Of a stretch of DNA of 64,000 nucleotides, positions 50,797-62,077 are shown piece after piece. The stretch covers positions 1 through 64,000 of the forward strand of contig JBNKCL010000008.1 of assembly GCA_050287725.1 (NCBI GenBank), read 5' to 3'. The number at the start of each line of letters is the position of its first letter. Position 1 is the stretch's first letter. A program made the translations under genes and the position numbers. Origin of the DNA: CBFDBF01 sp050287725. Its GTDB lineage: Bacteria > Pseudomonadota > Gammaproteobacteria > Chromatiales > Chromatiaceae. The notes beneath the pieces are model-generated. The model was not told the origin of the DNA. It made no database searches and saw only the letters and a program-made list of their open reading frames with translations.

Positions 50797-52596
50797 TCAA
50801 TGCCCCGAGTAGAGTTCCGCCACCGGCACTTCCAGCTTTTTCATCACTTGGGCGCGCTTTAATTTATGCGTCGGGGTCATCAAGCCGTTCTCCACCGACC
50901 ACGGCTCGAAGCTCAGATAGACGCGCAACACCCGGGCGTACCCCGGAAACATCTTGATTCGCTCACCGATTCGAGCCAGCACCGCATCCTCCACCTCGGG
51001 TGTTTGCAACATGCGGGGCTGATTCGGATCGACGCCGATGGAAGGTGCGAACTCTTTCCAGTACTCGGGGTCCAGGATGCAGAGCGCGGAGAGATAGGGC
51101 CTCTGTTCGCCTACCACCATCACCTGCTCGATCAGCGGATCCATGGCGATGGCCATCTCCATGTCGGCCGGCGAAACCTTTTCCCCGTTACTGAGAACGA
51201 TGATCTCTTTGATACGTCCGGTGATATAGACATGGCCCTCCTCGTCCATGCGCGCCTTGTCTCCGGTATGCAGCCAGCCGTCGGCATCCAGCACCCGGCC
51301 GTTGTTATTCTGATCGTTCCAGTATCCGAGCATGATGTTCGGCCCTCGGGCCAACAACTCATCCTGATCCCCGATTCGGACCTCCACCCCGTCCACCACC
51401 CGCCCCACGCTTTCGGGCACGTTGTCGCCCGGCCGGTTGCAACTGATCACCGGGGAGCTCTCCGTCAATCCATACCCCTGCAATATCGGGACGCCTAAGC
51501 CGATGAAGGTCCGCGATATCCCAGGCATCAGAGCCGCACCGCCACTCACGGCAACTCTCACACGCCCACCCAGTTTGTCCGTAAGCTTGCGGGCCACCAG
51601 GCGCTCCAGCAACGGCCACAACAACAGGGACACTCCCCACTTCGCGCGCCCCTGCTGAATAAGAAAACGCCTCCAACCCACCTTTACGGCAAAATCGAAC
51701 AGTCGTTTTGCGACAGGTCCTTTCTTTTCCAGACCGGTCATCACCTTGGCATAGACGCGCTCGTAGATACGTGGCACGCTGACCAGCGCGGTTGGGCGGA
51801 TTATCTGCAGGTCCTCCGCCAGCTGGGTTATCGACCGGGAATAGGCGATGGTCATCCCCACCATCACGGCGAAGTAGTAGCCGAGAGTGCGCTCCAAGGT
51901 ATGGGAAAGGGGCAGAAAGGAGAGATTGATGTCCGATTCGCCGAGATCGACCACCCGGGCAGCCGCTTCCGCGTTGCTCAACATATTCCGGTGGCTCAGG
52001 ATCACGCCTTTCGGAAAACCGGTAGTCCCAGAGGTGTAGACGATGGATGCAGGATCGTCGCTTTGGGCATTCGAACCGCGCAAGACCCCGCCCTCATCCG
52101 GCAACCAATCCGCCAACGCCGTTACCCGCGTATCACAGACTTGCGTCGCCACCGGTTTGACATGAACGATGCGCTGAACCGCCGGCATCGCCTGCAGCTC
52201 GGGCTCGATGCGATCCCACTCCTCCTGACCGCCGACCACCAACACCCGGCTTCCAGAATCACGCAGGATGTAGGACACATTGCCGCCGCGGTCATCCGCG
52301 TAGACCGGCACGGTGATCAGTCCCAATGCCAGTGCGGCCTGATCGAACATGACCCACTCGCAACAGTTTCGCATCATCACCGCGATCCGGTCGCCCGGCG
52401 ACAATCCTTCCTGTACCAGAGCGTCCTGCCAACGCGCCACCTGGCGGGCCATTTGGGCCCAGGTAAGATCACGCCAAACTTCGCTGCTGCAATCGAAGTA
52501 TCGAAAGCCCACCGCATCGGGAGAAAGCTCCACCCGGCGTCGGAACAGCCCCCCCAAGGTGACGGCCTCTTCGGTAGTAATAAGTCGTGGCTTCAT
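50797..52596 (-). CDS. Long-chain acyl-CoA synthetase (AMP-binding)
   Basis: 599-residue adenylate-forming enzyme that activates fatty acids to acyl-CoA. AMP-binding signature VYTSGTTGFPKGVILSHR, the GYGLTESSPVISCN and LARGPNIMLGYW regions and the C-terminal lysine region (VYITGRIKEIIVLSNGEKVSPADMEM) are visible. It belongs to the FadD15-like/long-chain branch. The ATG at 52596 with GGA upstream is used; the ATG at 52650 would add 18 residues. It is preceded by an SDR gene. Confidence 0.9.
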   Translation of the reverse strand: MKPRLITTEEAVTLGGLFRRRVELSPDAVGFRYFDCSSEVWRDLTWAQMARQVARWQDALVQEGLSPGDRIAVMMRNCCEWVMFDQAALALGLITVPVYADDRGGNVSYILRDSGSRVLVVGGQEEWDRIEPELQAMPAVQRIVHVKPVATQVCDTRVTALADWLPDEGGVLRGSNAQSDDPASIVYTSGTTGFPKGVILSHRNMLSNAEAAARVVDLGESDINLSFLPLSHTLERTLGYYFAVMVGMTIAYSRSITQLAEDLQIIRPTALVSVPRIYERVYAKVMTGLEKKGPVAKRLFDFAVKVGWRRFLIQQGRAKWGVSLLLWPLLERLVARKLTDKLGGRVRVAVSGGAALMPGISRTFIGLGVPILQGYGLTESSPVISCNRPGDNVPESVGRVVDGVEVRIGDQDELLARGPNIMLGYWNDQNNNGRVLDADGWLHTGDKARMDEEGHVYITGRIKEIIVLSNGEKVSPADMEMAIAMDPLIEQVMVVGEQRPYLSALCILDPEYWKEFAPSIGVDPNQPRMLQTPEVEDAVLARIGERIKMFPGYARVLRVYLSFEPWSVENGLMTPTHKLKRAQVMKKLEVPVAELYSGH

Positions 52597-52665
52597 GCCG
52601 ACAGTTCCTGGACGATCTTCCTGCGCCCGCATCGGTTCACGACTCTGCATCTGTTTAACTCGCGG

Positions 52666-53487
52666 TCAATCCAAAAAGAAATCCGGCAACAATTGCCCGT
52701 TGGGATCCACAGCGTATTGCTTGAAGTCATTAACGCCTTCTTCCAGCAACACCTCTTCGTCAATAAAGAAATTGCCGCTGCAGGAACGACTGTCACGCGT
52801 CAGAATCGCATGCGCCGCATCGGCGACGATCTCGGCGGTGCGACAGTTTTCCGGCTTCACCATTCCTTCCAGCATGGCGACGGCCGCGGTGTAGATAACG
52901 GTTCGCGGCCACAGCGCATTGACCGCGACACCTTGATCACGAAACTCTTCCGCCATGCCCAGCACACAAAGGCTCATCCCGTACTTGGCCATGGTGTACG
53001 CGCAGTGATGCTTGAACCACTTGGGATTCAGTGAGAGAGGCGGCGAAAGATTCAGGATGTGGGGGTTGTCCGCCTTAAGCAGATGCGGCAAACAAGCCTG
53101 GGATGTCGCAAAGGTGCCGCGGGCATTGACCTGGTGCATCAGGTCGTAGCGTTTCATCGGGGTCTGCAAAGTGCCGGTAAGATTGATGGCGCTGGCATTG
53201 TTCACCAGGATATCGATACCGCCGAAGCGGCCCACCGTCTTTTGTACCGCCTCGGCGATCTGCTGCTCGTCGCGGATATCGGTCTTGACCGCAAACGCCC
53301 TGCCGCCCGCCTGCTGGATCTCGGCGGCCGCCGAATCCAAGGTCCCGGGCAAACGGGGATGCGGCGTGTCGGTCTTGGCGGCGATTGCAATATTGGCGCC
53401 GTCTCTTGCGGCGCGCAAAGCAATCGCCAAACCGATCCCGCGGGTTCCCCCGGTGATGAACAGCGTTTTCCCCCGTAGGGCAGTCAT
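52666..53487 (-). CDS. Short-chain dehydrogenase (HSDL2-like)
   Basis: 273-residue SDR with NAD(P)-binding TGGTRGIGLAIA, the NNASAINLTGT segment, LNLSPPLSLNP (active-site Ser region) and YTMAKYG (Tyr, Lys). The pattern is typical of HSDL2-like proteins thought to act on fatty-acyl or steroid intermediates. The ATG at 53487 follows AGGGAGG; the TTG three bases before is rejected. Placed between the thioesterase and the acyl-CoA ligase, it is part of the fatty-acid operon. Confidence 0.85.
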   Translation of the reverse strand: MTALRGKTLFITGGTRGIGLAIALRAARDGANIAIAAKTDTPHPRLPGTLDSAAAEIQQAGGRAFAVKTDIRDEQQIAEAVQKTVGRFGGIDILVNNASAINLTGTLQTPMKRYDLMHQVNARGTFATSQACLPHLLKADNPHILNLSPPLSLNPKWFKHHCAYTMAKYGMSLCVLGMAEEFRDQGVAVNALWPRTVIYTAAVAMLEGMVKPENCRTAEIVADAAHAILTRDSRSCSGNFFIDEEVLLEEGVNDFKQYAVDPNGQLLPDFFLD

Positions 53488-53582
53488 CAACTCTATCCTC
53501 CCTATTTCTTCATCCGACCCGGCACGTTCGGCCGGCTGATGTACGTGGCGTTATCCCATCTGTCGGGCGCCCGCCATACTCT

Positions 53583-54095
53583 TTATTCAACAGCCTCTGA
53601 TTTCATGCGGAGCACTTCCTCCGTCATGGGTGGGGACTCTCCCTGATACCCCAGGTACTCGAGCAGCCTTTGCGAGGACACCGCCGCCCCCTTGCGATCG
53701 ATGAACAGACCACGAACGATGGCGACGGCATGCACTCCCCGATGGCTTTCCAGCAACTGCTCCATATAAAACCATTTCGCATCCCAGCACAGCAGCCTGC
53801 TTTTCACGCTGAAACTCCGGAACGGCAGTAGCGGACGGCGGAATTTGATATCGATCTGCCCCACCACCGGCATCCATCGCTCCCGCCGCACCATAGTCAA
53901 CATATCGGCGCGTATCAGCAGGTCCGTGCGTCCCAGATCCATGAAACTGAGATAACGCGCATTGGTCATATGCAGGTTGATGTCCAGGTCCGTCGGCAAC
54001 ACCCGGAACCTCAACTCGGAACTGTCGAGCGGACCGATACGCGGCCGGAACAGAGCCGCCACAAAAATCCGCAGCATGCGAAAGAGCAGGTTCAA
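53583..54095 (-). CDS. Hotdog-fold acyl-CoA thioesterase family protein
   Basis: 170-residue 4HBT/THEM6-like protein. DLDINLHMTNARYLSFMDLGRTDLL holds the catalytic Asp/Asn-His-like motif and VVGQIDIKFRRPLLPFRSF is the central strand. An N-terminal hydrophobic stretch (LLFRMLRIFVAALFRP) may associate it with membranes. Likely hydrolyses or transfers acyl-CoA. Spaced 27 bases downstream of the acyl-CoA dehydrogenase gene. Confidence 0.75.
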   Translation of the reverse strand: MNLLFRMLRIFVAALFRPRIGPLDSSELRFRVLPTDLDINLHMTNARYLSFMDLGRTDLLIRADMLTMVRRERWMPVVGQIDIKFRRPLLPFRSFSVKSRLLCWDAKWFYMEQLLESHRGVHAVAIVRGLFIDRKGAAVSSQRLLEYLGYQGESPPMTEEVLRMKSEAVE

Positions 54096-54122
54096 TGCAT
54101 CACTCTCCGCTGTTCAGCAACA

Positions 54123-55907
<1,785 letters not shown>

Positions 55908-55910
55908 GCT

Positions 55911-58235
55911 TCAGTTCCTCAGGGGTTTGCCGGTTTCCAATATGTGTTCCATGCGCGCCAGGGTGTCCGGGTGCCGGGACAGGCGCACGAACTGCTCCAG
56001 CTCCAGATCCAGAACGTCCCGTTCGGACAGGGATTCGGTGATATCGGTATCGCCGCCGCTGAGAACCTCGATCAGGCCATCGGCCACCACCTTGTCGTGC
56101 GGGGTCACCTTGCCCAGCTTGGCGAACCCTTCCACACCCATCTCCATGGTGACGCGCGCGGTGGGACCGGGCAGGTTAAGTTCCACCGGCTCGGGCGGGG
56201 CATAGCCCTCCACCAGCGACAGGGCCTTCGCCTTGGCGTCGGCCAGCAGGCGGTCCCGGTTCATGGTGACGCCGTCCCCCTCGCGCAGAAACATATAGTC
56301 GAACGCCTCCGGGGCGCTCTTGGCCACAGTGGCCACGCTGATGGTTTCAAACGCCTTGATCACCGGCGGCATGGGACCCCCGGGTCGACGCTGGTTCAGC
56401 GTCCAGCGGGTCAACAGCTCTTTACAGCCGCCCCAGGCGGGGACGATCCCGACCCCTACCTCTACCAGACCCACATAGGTCTCGGCGTGGGCCTGCAGTG
56501 CGTCACAGTGGAGCAGGATCTCGCAGCCGCCGCCCAGGGCCAGGCCGGAGGGGGCGCCCACCACCGGGAAGGGGGCGTACTTGAGCGCCAGGTAGGTTTC
56601 CTGCCCCTCTTTCACCAGCGCCTTGGCCTCGGCCCACATGGCCAGATTGGCGGCATACATCAGCAGTCCCAGATTGGCGCCCGCGGAAAAATTCTCGCCC
56701 TCGTTGTAGACCACCAGTGCTTGGTAGCCCTTGGCCGGCACCAGTTCCACGGCCGTGCGGATCATGGCCATGATCAGCGGATCCATGGTGTTCATCTTGG
56801 AGGTGAACTCCAGGCAGACCACACCGTCGCCGATGTCCCACAGGGCGGCGGAGGGATTCTTCGCCAACGGTTTGCTGCGGCGCTTGATATCGGCCAGCAG
56901 CAGGACGCCTTCCGGACGCGGCAGGTCGCGGTACTCCCCTGCGACGGTGAAATACTGCAAGCCACCGTTTTCAGTGCGATAGAAAGAGCGTTCACCGATC
57001 GCTTCCAGCAACGGCGGCACGGCCATGCCCTCGGCACGCAGGCGCTCGGCGAACCAGGCGCCGCCGATGCGATCGATCAGCTCAAACGGACCGTACTTCC
57101 ATGCGTACCCGAGACGCATCGCCTCGTCCACCGCATAGATATGATCGTTGATCTGCGGCACCAGACCGGCGGCATAGCTCAAAACCTTGGAGAGCACGCT
57201 CCAGGCGTAGCGTCCACCTTGGTCGGGATGTTCCAGCATGGCGCGCAGACCCAGCTTGGCGGCGTCGACGCTTTCCAGGCTCGGCTTCACCGAAACCGAA
57301 TATTCGCCGGTCTGCAGGTCGACACTCTCCTTGACCTTGCCGCCGCCCTCGCGGTTGATGCGATAGAAACCGCCTTTTCCTTTACGGCCGGTATAGCCGT
57401 CCGCGATCATGCGCTCCAACAGCGGCGGGATCTCGGCCACCTCGAAGAAGGGATCGCCCTCTGGCAGGGTCGCCTTCATGCTCTGCATCAGGTGCGGCAT
57501 AAGGTCGAGACCCACCAGGTCGGAAAGACCGAACACACCGGTCTTGGGAATCCCCACCGGTTTGCCGATCACGGCGTCCGCCACTTCTACGGAAACCCCC
57601 ATACGGAAGGCCTCCAACACGGCGACTTGAATCCAGTAGATGCCGATACGGTTGGCGATAAATCCCGGGGTGTCCTTGCAGTCGACCACCCCCTTGCCCA
57701 GCCGGTGATCGCAGAATCGTTTCAGACCGGCGACCGCCTCATCCCGGGTCCGGTCGCCCTTGACGATCTCCAGCAGACGCATGTAGCGGGGCGGGTTGAA
57801 GAAGTGGGTGATCAGGAAATCCCGGGCGAAGCCGTCCGGCATCTCCGCCACCAGATGATCCAGCGGAATGCTGGAGGTATTGGAAGAGACCAGCGAGCCG
57901 GGTTTGCGCACCGCGTCGATCTTGCGATAGAGCGCTTGCTTGATGTCGAGACGCTCGATCACCGCCTCGACGATCCAGTCGCACTCCGCCAGCAGTTCCA
58001 GATGATCTTCGATGTTGCCGGTAGTGACCAGCTTGGCATTGCGCTTGTGCATAAAGGCCGCGGGTTCGGTCTTGAGCAGTTTCTTCAGCGCGGTGTCGGC
58101 GATGACGTTACGTTCTTTCGCCCCTTCCGGCACGATATCGAGCAACACCACCGGCACCCCGGCGTTGGCCAGGTGCGCGGCGATCCCCGCCCCCATGACG
58201 CCGGCGCCGATGACGGCAACCTTGTTGATCTCCAT
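55911..58235 (-). CDS. 3-hydroxyacyl-CoA dehydrogenase / enoyl-CoA hydratase fusion
   Basis: 774-residue bifunctional beta-oxidation enzyme. N-terminal NAD-binding HAD (VAVIGAGVMGAGIAAHLANAG, HFFNPPRYMRLLEIV, GFIANRIGIYWIQ) comes first and the crotonase domain (from about 460) last (FSAGANLGLLMYAANLA, GLALGGGCEILLHCDALQAHAE). This is the reverse of E. coli FadB and like B. subtilis FadN. The ATG overlaps the thiolase stop by one base (TGATG), so the two are translationally coupled. Confidence 0.92.
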   Translation of the reverse strand: MEINKVAVIGAGVMGAGIAAHLANAGVPVVLLDIVPEGAKERNVIADTALKKLLKTEPAAFMHKRNAKLVTTGNIEDHLELLAECDWIVEAVIERLDIKQALYRKIDAVRKPGSLVSSNTSSIPLDHLVAEMPDGFARDFLITHFFNPPRYMRLLEIVKGDRTRDEAVAGLKRFCDHRLGKGVVDCKDTPGFIANRIGIYWIQVAVLEAFRMGVSVEVADAVIGKPVGIPKTGVFGLSDLVGLDLMPHLMQSMKATLPEGDPFFEVAEIPPLLERMIADGYTGRKGKGGFYRINREGGGKVKESVDLQTGEYSVSVKPSLESVDAAKLGLRAMLEHPDQGGRYAWSVLSKVLSYAAGLVPQINDHIYAVDEAMRLGYAWKYGPFELIDRIGGAWFAERLRAEGMAVPPLLEAIGERSFYRTENGGLQYFTVAGEYRDLPRPEGVLLLADIKRRSKPLAKNPSAALWDIGDGVVCLEFTSKMNTMDPLIMAMIRTAVELVPAKGYQALVVYNEGENFSAGANLGLLMYAANLAMWAEAKALVKEGQETYLALKYAPFPVVGAPSGLALGGGCEILLHCDALQAHAETYVGLVEVGVGIVPAWGGCKELLTRWTLNQRRPGGPMPPVIKAFETISVATVAKSAPEAFDYMFLREGDGVTMNRDRLLADAKAKALSLVEGYAPPEPVELNLPGPTARVTMEMGVEGFAKLGKVTPHDKVVADGLIEVLSGGDTDITESLSERDVLDLELEQFVRLSRHPDTLARMEHILETGKPLRN

Positions 58236-59371
58236 CAGAGCGCCTCCAGGATGGTCGCGATGCCCTGACCGCCGCCGATGCACTGGGTGGCGAGCGCGAA
58301 CTGCTTGCCCTCCCGCCGCAGCAGCGAGGCCGCCTTGCCGGTGATGCGCGCACCGCTGGCGCCCAGCGGGTGGCCCAGGGCGATGGCGCCGCCGTCCAGG
58401 TTGATCTTGTCCGAATCCAGACCCAGGTCGCGGATACAGGCGAGGGACTGGCTGGCGAAGGCCTCGTTGAGTTCGATGATGTCCAGGTCGGCCACTTCGA
58501 GTCCGGCCCGCTGCAACGCCTTGCGGGTGGCCGCCACCGGACCGATGCCCATGATCTCCGGAGCACAACCGGCTACGGCGATACTCTTGATCGCGGCAAT
58601 CGGTTTCAGTCCGTGCGCCTGGGCATACTCCTCGCTGCAGACCAGGGTGGCGCTGGCGCCGTCGGTCAAAGGCGATGAAGTACCGGCGGTCACCGATCCG
58701 TCCTGGGCGAAAGCGGGCTTGAGTCCGGCCAGACCCTCCACCGAGGTATCAGGGCGGATACAGCCGTCCTGTTCCACCAGGCCCTTGCCGGTGTCGATGG
58801 CGACGATCTCGTCGCTCAACTTGCCCGCAGCGCGCGCCGCCGCCGCCTTTTGGTGACTGAGGACCGCGAACTCCTCCTGCTCGGCGCGGGAGAGCTGGTA
58901 CTTCCTCGCCACGTTCTCGGCGGTCTCGCCCATGCCCATGTAGGCGGCGGGCATCACCTGGTAGAGCACCGGATTCGGCATGGGATTGAAGCCGGTCATG
59001 GGCACCCGGGTCATGGATTCGACCCCGGCGGCGATGAAGACCTCACCGGCACCCATCTGGATGGCGCCGGCCGCCATGTGTATGGACTGCATGGAGGAGC
59101 CGCAGAAGCGGTTCACCGTGGTGCCCGCCACCGACTGGGGCAGTCCGGCGAGAAACCCGACCAGGCGCGCCAGATTGAAACCCTGCTCAGCCTCGGGGAA
59201 GGCGCAGCCGAGGATCAGGTCCTCGATATCTTCCGCTGCGATCCCGCTGTTTGCGACCAGCGCCTTGACCACTTGGGCGGCCATATCGTCTGGACGCACC
59301 TTCACCATTTCGCCCTTGCTGGCAAAGGTAAAGGGGGAACGCACATAGTCAGCAATCACGACACGCTTCAT
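58235..59371 (-). CDS. Acetyl-CoA C-acyltransferase (thiolase)
   Basis: 378-residue thiolase, the partner of the FadB-type fusion. The N-terminal NRFCGSSMQSIHMAAGAI contains the acyl-enzyme cysteine and the C-terminal CIGGGQGIATILEAL contains the second Cys; GHPLGASGARI has the catalytic His. Start ATG at 59371 follows GGAGAG. Probably a FadA/FadI-type 3-ketoacyl-CoA thiolase. First enzyme gene after the MerR regulator. Confidence 0.93.
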   Translation of the reverse strand: MKRVVIADYVRSPFTFASKGEMVKVRPDDMAAQVVKALVANSGIAAEDIEDLILGCAFPEAEQGFNLARLVGFLAGLPQSVAGTTVNRFCGSSMQSIHMAAGAIQMGAGEVFIAAGVESMTRVPMTGFNPMPNPVLYQVMPAAYMGMGETAENVARKYQLSRAEQEEFAVLSHQKAAAARAAGKLSDEIVAIDTGKGLVEQDGCIRPDTSVEGLAGLKPAFAQDGSVTAGTSSPLTDGASATLVCSEEYAQAHGLKPIAAIKSIAVAGCAPEIMGIGPVAATRKALQRAGLEVADLDIIELNEAFASQSLACIRDLGLDSDKINLDGGAIALGHPLGASGARITGKAASLLRREGKQFALATQCIGGGQGIATILEAL

Positions 59372-59431
59372 TGCCTCTCTCCGGATGATTTCGTTACTGG
59401 TTAAAAGAAAAAATTCCGACCCTACCACGCT

Positions 59432-59824
59432 TCATTTGGCGAGCGACTCGATATTGGTGACACACTCCTGGCGCATCTCTTCCAACTCGGCCAGAGTGGT
59501 CTCCAGGTCCTCGCGTTGCTGCTCCAACTCGCCGATGCGGCGCTCGACCTTCCCCAGCAACAGCCGTACCTGTTTCGCCTTGGAAGGATCGACGTCATAC
59601 ATGTCGAGATATTCCTTGATGTCCGCCAGGGTGAACCCCAGGCGCTTGCCCCGCAGAATCAGCTGCATGCGAGCCCGGTCGCGATGGGTGTAGACCCGGG
59701 TGGTGCCGGCCCGTTGGGGCTTGATCAGCCCCTTGGTTTCGTAAAAACGAATGGCACGCGGGGTGATTCCCAATTCATGGGCAAGTTCGGTCACGCTATA
59801 AAGATCGCTGGATGTAGGTGTCAT
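59432..59824 (-). CDS. MerR-family regulator (LiuR-like)
   Basis: 130-residue regulator: N-terminal MerR helix-turn-helix (YSVTELAHELGITPRAIRFYETKGLIKP, LGFTLADIKEYLDMYD) and a long C-terminal coiled coil (VERRIGELEQQREDLETTLAEL), without metal-binding cysteines. The type is used by proteobacteria to control beta-oxidation or branched-chain catabolism (LiuR). It heads the fatty-acid locus, 60 bases before the thiolase gene, and its own promoter carries a perfect palindrome (59846-59861). Confidence 0.88.
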   Translation of the reverse strand: MTPTSSDLYSVTELAHELGITPRAIRFYETKGLIKPQRAGTTRVYTHRDRARMQLILRGKRLGFTLADIKEYLDMYDVDPSKAKQVRLLLGKVERRIGELEQQREDLETTLAELEEMRQECVTNIESLAK

Positions 59825-59832
59825 ATGGACTC

Positions 59833-59861
59833 ACTATAGTTTTGGTTGACGTTAACGTCAA
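59833..59861 (-). promoter_or_regulatory. Promoter and MerR/LiuR operator of the fatty-acid locus
   Basis: Perfect 16-bp palindrome TTGACGTTAACGTCAA (59846-59861). Its outer TTGACG (59861-59856 on minus) serves as a -35 box, with a 17-bp spacer to TATAGT (59838-59833). The palindrome therefore covers the -35 and part of the spacer, as expected for a MerR-type repressor operator. Transcription would start near 59826, almost at the ATG (59824), so the mRNA may be leaderless. The same kind of palindrome is known for LiuR. Confidence 0.75.
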
Positions 59862-59870
59862 TATTAATCC

Positions 59871-60398
59871 CTATTCGTCATCTCCGGCCGTCCCCGCCGT
59901 CAACCGCGCCATTACCGGCCCGTCCTGGCGAAAGGCGTAACAGCTGTCACGAAACCTGGCGGCCGCCTCCCGGTTCCAATCCTCGTCGGGCAGGCTCTGA
60001 AAGGCCACCGTCCCCATACCGCGTAACAGATCGATCAGGTGGCGGCAGCCGTTGATGCCGCTGAACTGTCGGCTCAGCAGCGCATTCCAGCCGGCGCTCA
60101 TACTGGCGCCCCGCAACGACTCGAAGCGCCGGACGATCTCGGCACAGATGTCGAAGGGCGTGCTGTCCATATGCAGCTCGATCTCCCGGATCAACCCGTC
60201 GGTCCCAAGCAGGAGTCGGATGCTCATGTCATGCAGCGCCTGCCCCGCCGGCAACTCGCGATCGAACCCCACCCGGGTGTCATAGGCCTTGGTGTCGATC
60301 AGGCGGCTTTCGATCTCCAGCGCGCCGTCCTCGTGCAACCAGCTTCGGTGCTCGATGGAACGGTGATGCATAGCCTTCCGTGACGGGGTCTCGTTCAT
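59871..60398 (-). CDS. DUF2889 protein
   Basis: 175-residue cytoplasmic protein matching DUF2889: EIESRLIDTKAYDTRVGFDRELPAGQALHDMSIRLLL, then a cysteine in MSAGWNALLSRQFSGINGCRHLIDLLRGMGT. Members occur near fatty-acid or amino-acid degradation genes; activity unknown. It lies 14 bases after the ETF-QO gene and is separated from the MerR promoter by about 10 bases. Confidence 0.8.
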   Translation of the reverse strand: MNETPSRKAMHHRSIEHRSWLHEDGALEIESRLIDTKAYDTRVGFDRELPAGQALHDMSIRLLLGTDGLIREIELHMDSTPFDICAEIVRRFESLRGASMSAGWNALLSRQFSGINGCRHLIDLLRGMGTVAFQSLPDEDWNREAAARFRDSCYAFRQDGPVMARLTAGTAGDDE

Positions 60399-60412
60399 AC
60401 GTCACTCTTCGC

Positions 60413-62077
60413 CTACATGTTGGGATAGTTGGGTCCGCCGCCCCCTTCCGGGGCGCGCCAGACGATGTTCTGGGTCGGGTCTTTGATATCGCAGGTCTTG
60501 CAGTGCAGACAGTTCGCCGCATTGATCTGCAGGCGTGGTTCACCGTTTCCGCCGTCCCGCAAGATCTCATACACCCCCGCCGGGCAGTAGCGCTGTTCCG
60601 GGGCGTCGTAGCGAGCCAAATTGACCCGGATCGCCACTTCCGGATCCTTCAGGGTCAGATGACAGGGCTGATCCTCTTCATGACCGGTGTTGGAGACGAA
60701 CACGGAGGAGAGACGATCGAAGCTGACGACGCCGTCGGGTTTCGGGTAACTGATGGGTTTGCACGCGTCGGCGCGCTTCAGAGTAATGTGATCCGCCGTC
60801 CGGTCGTGCAGGGTCAACGGCAGTTTGCCGCGGAACAGGTTCTGATCGACGAAATTGATAGTGCCGCCGCCCATGATCCCGAAACGGTGCAGCGCCGGAC
60901 CGAAGTTGCGACTGCGGTAGAGCTCGTCGTAGAGCCAGGAGTTGCGTACCGCTTCGGCATAGACCTTGAGATCGCCATCCGCCGGCTCCTCTCCCGCCAG
61001 TGCCTCGAACACCGTCTCGGCAGCCAGCATGCCCGACTTCATGGCGGTGTGACTGCCCTTGATCTTGGCGAAATTGAGGGTGCCCGCATCACAGCCCAAC
61101 AGCAGACCGCCGGGGAAATGCTGCCGGGGCAGGGCGTTCAAACCACCCTTGGTGATGGCGCGGGCACCGTAACTCAGGCGCTTGCCCCCTTCCAGCACGC
61201 CCCGGATCTCCGGATGTTGTTTGAAGCGCTGAAACTCCTCGAACGGGGAAAGATAAGGATTGGCGTAGTTGAGATCCACGATCAATCCGAGCGCCACCTG
61301 GCCGTCGGCGGCATGGTAAAGGAAGGAGCCGCCGCTCGCGCCGCTCTCGGAAAGCGGCCAACCGGCACCGTGCAGCACCAGGCCGGGTTTGTGTTTGCCC
61401 GGCTCCACCTGCCAAAGCTCCTTGATGCCCAACCCGTAGTGCTGAGGGTCGCAATCCGCGTCCAACCGGTAGCGCTCGATGAGCTGCCTGCCCAGGTGGC
61501 CGCGGCAGCCTTCGGCGAACAGGGTGTAGCGCCCGCGCAGTTCGATGCCGGGCTCGAACCCCGGCTTCTGTTCGCCCTGCCGGCCCCGGCCCATGTCGCC
61601 GGTGACCACCCCTTCCACCCGCCCCGACTCGCCGATCAGCAAATCCGCCGCGGGATAACCGGCAAACAGATCGACCCCTGCCTCCTCCGCCTTTTCGCCC
61701 AGCCAACGACAGAGGTTCCCCAGGCTCGCGATGTAGTTACCCCGGTTGTGCATGGTGCGCGGAACAAACGGAGCGGGCATACGCAGCGCGCGCTTGGGAC
61801 CGGTGAAGAGCATCACCCGGTCTTCCGTCACCGGCGTATCCAGGGGCGCGCCCTGGGCCTGCCAGTCGGGCAGCAACTCATCCAGGGCCCGGCTCTCCAG
61901 CACCGCACCGGAGAGAATGTGGGCGCCGATCTCCGAGCCCTTCTCCAGTACGCAGACGGAAAGCTCCCGGGATCGCTGTTGGGCCAGTTGGCGCAAACGA
62001 ATCGCAGCGGACAGGCCGGCGGGGCCGGCGCCGACGATCACCACATCGAATTCCATGGTCTCGCGTTCCATACTCAT
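60413..62077 (-). CDS. Electron-transfer flavoprotein:ubiquinone oxidoreductase
   Basis: ETF-QO, 554 residues, transfers electrons from ETF to ubiquinone. The N-terminal FAD motif VVIVGAGPAGLSAAIRL, the GAHILSGAVLESRALDELLPDW segment and the C-terminal 4Fe-4S (CLHCKTCDIKDP with an upstream Cys in INAANC) are characteristic. The membrane-binding region lies mid-protein. It links the beta-oxidation locus to the respiratory chain. ATG at 62077 (or an internal MEFDVV at 62056). Confidence 0.94.
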   Translation of the reverse strand: MSMERETMEFDVVIVGAGPAGLSAAIRLRQLAQQRSRELSVCVLEKGSEIGAHILSGAVLESRALDELLPDWQAQGAPLDTPVTEDRVMLFTGPKRALRMPAPFVPRTMHNRGNYIASLGNLCRWLGEKAEEAGVDLFAGYPAADLLIGESGRVEGVVTGDMGRGRQGEQKPGFEPGIELRGRYTLFAEGCRGHLGRQLIERYRLDADCDPQHYGLGIKELWQVEPGKHKPGLVLHGAGWPLSESGASGGSFLYHAADGQVALGLIVDLNYANPYLSPFEEFQRFKQHPEIRGVLEGGKRLSYGARAITKGGLNALPRQHFPGGLLLGCDAGTLNFAKIKGSHTAMKSGMLAAETVFEALAGEEPADGDLKVYAEAVRNSWLYDELYRSRNFGPALHRFGIMGGGTINFVDQNLFRGKLPLTLHDRTADHITLKRADACKPISYPKPDGVVSFDRLSSVFVSNTGHEEDQPCHLTLKDPEVAIRVNLARYDAPEQRYCPAGVYEILRDGGNGEPRLQINAANCLHCKTCDIKDPTQNIVWRAPEGGGGPNYPNM

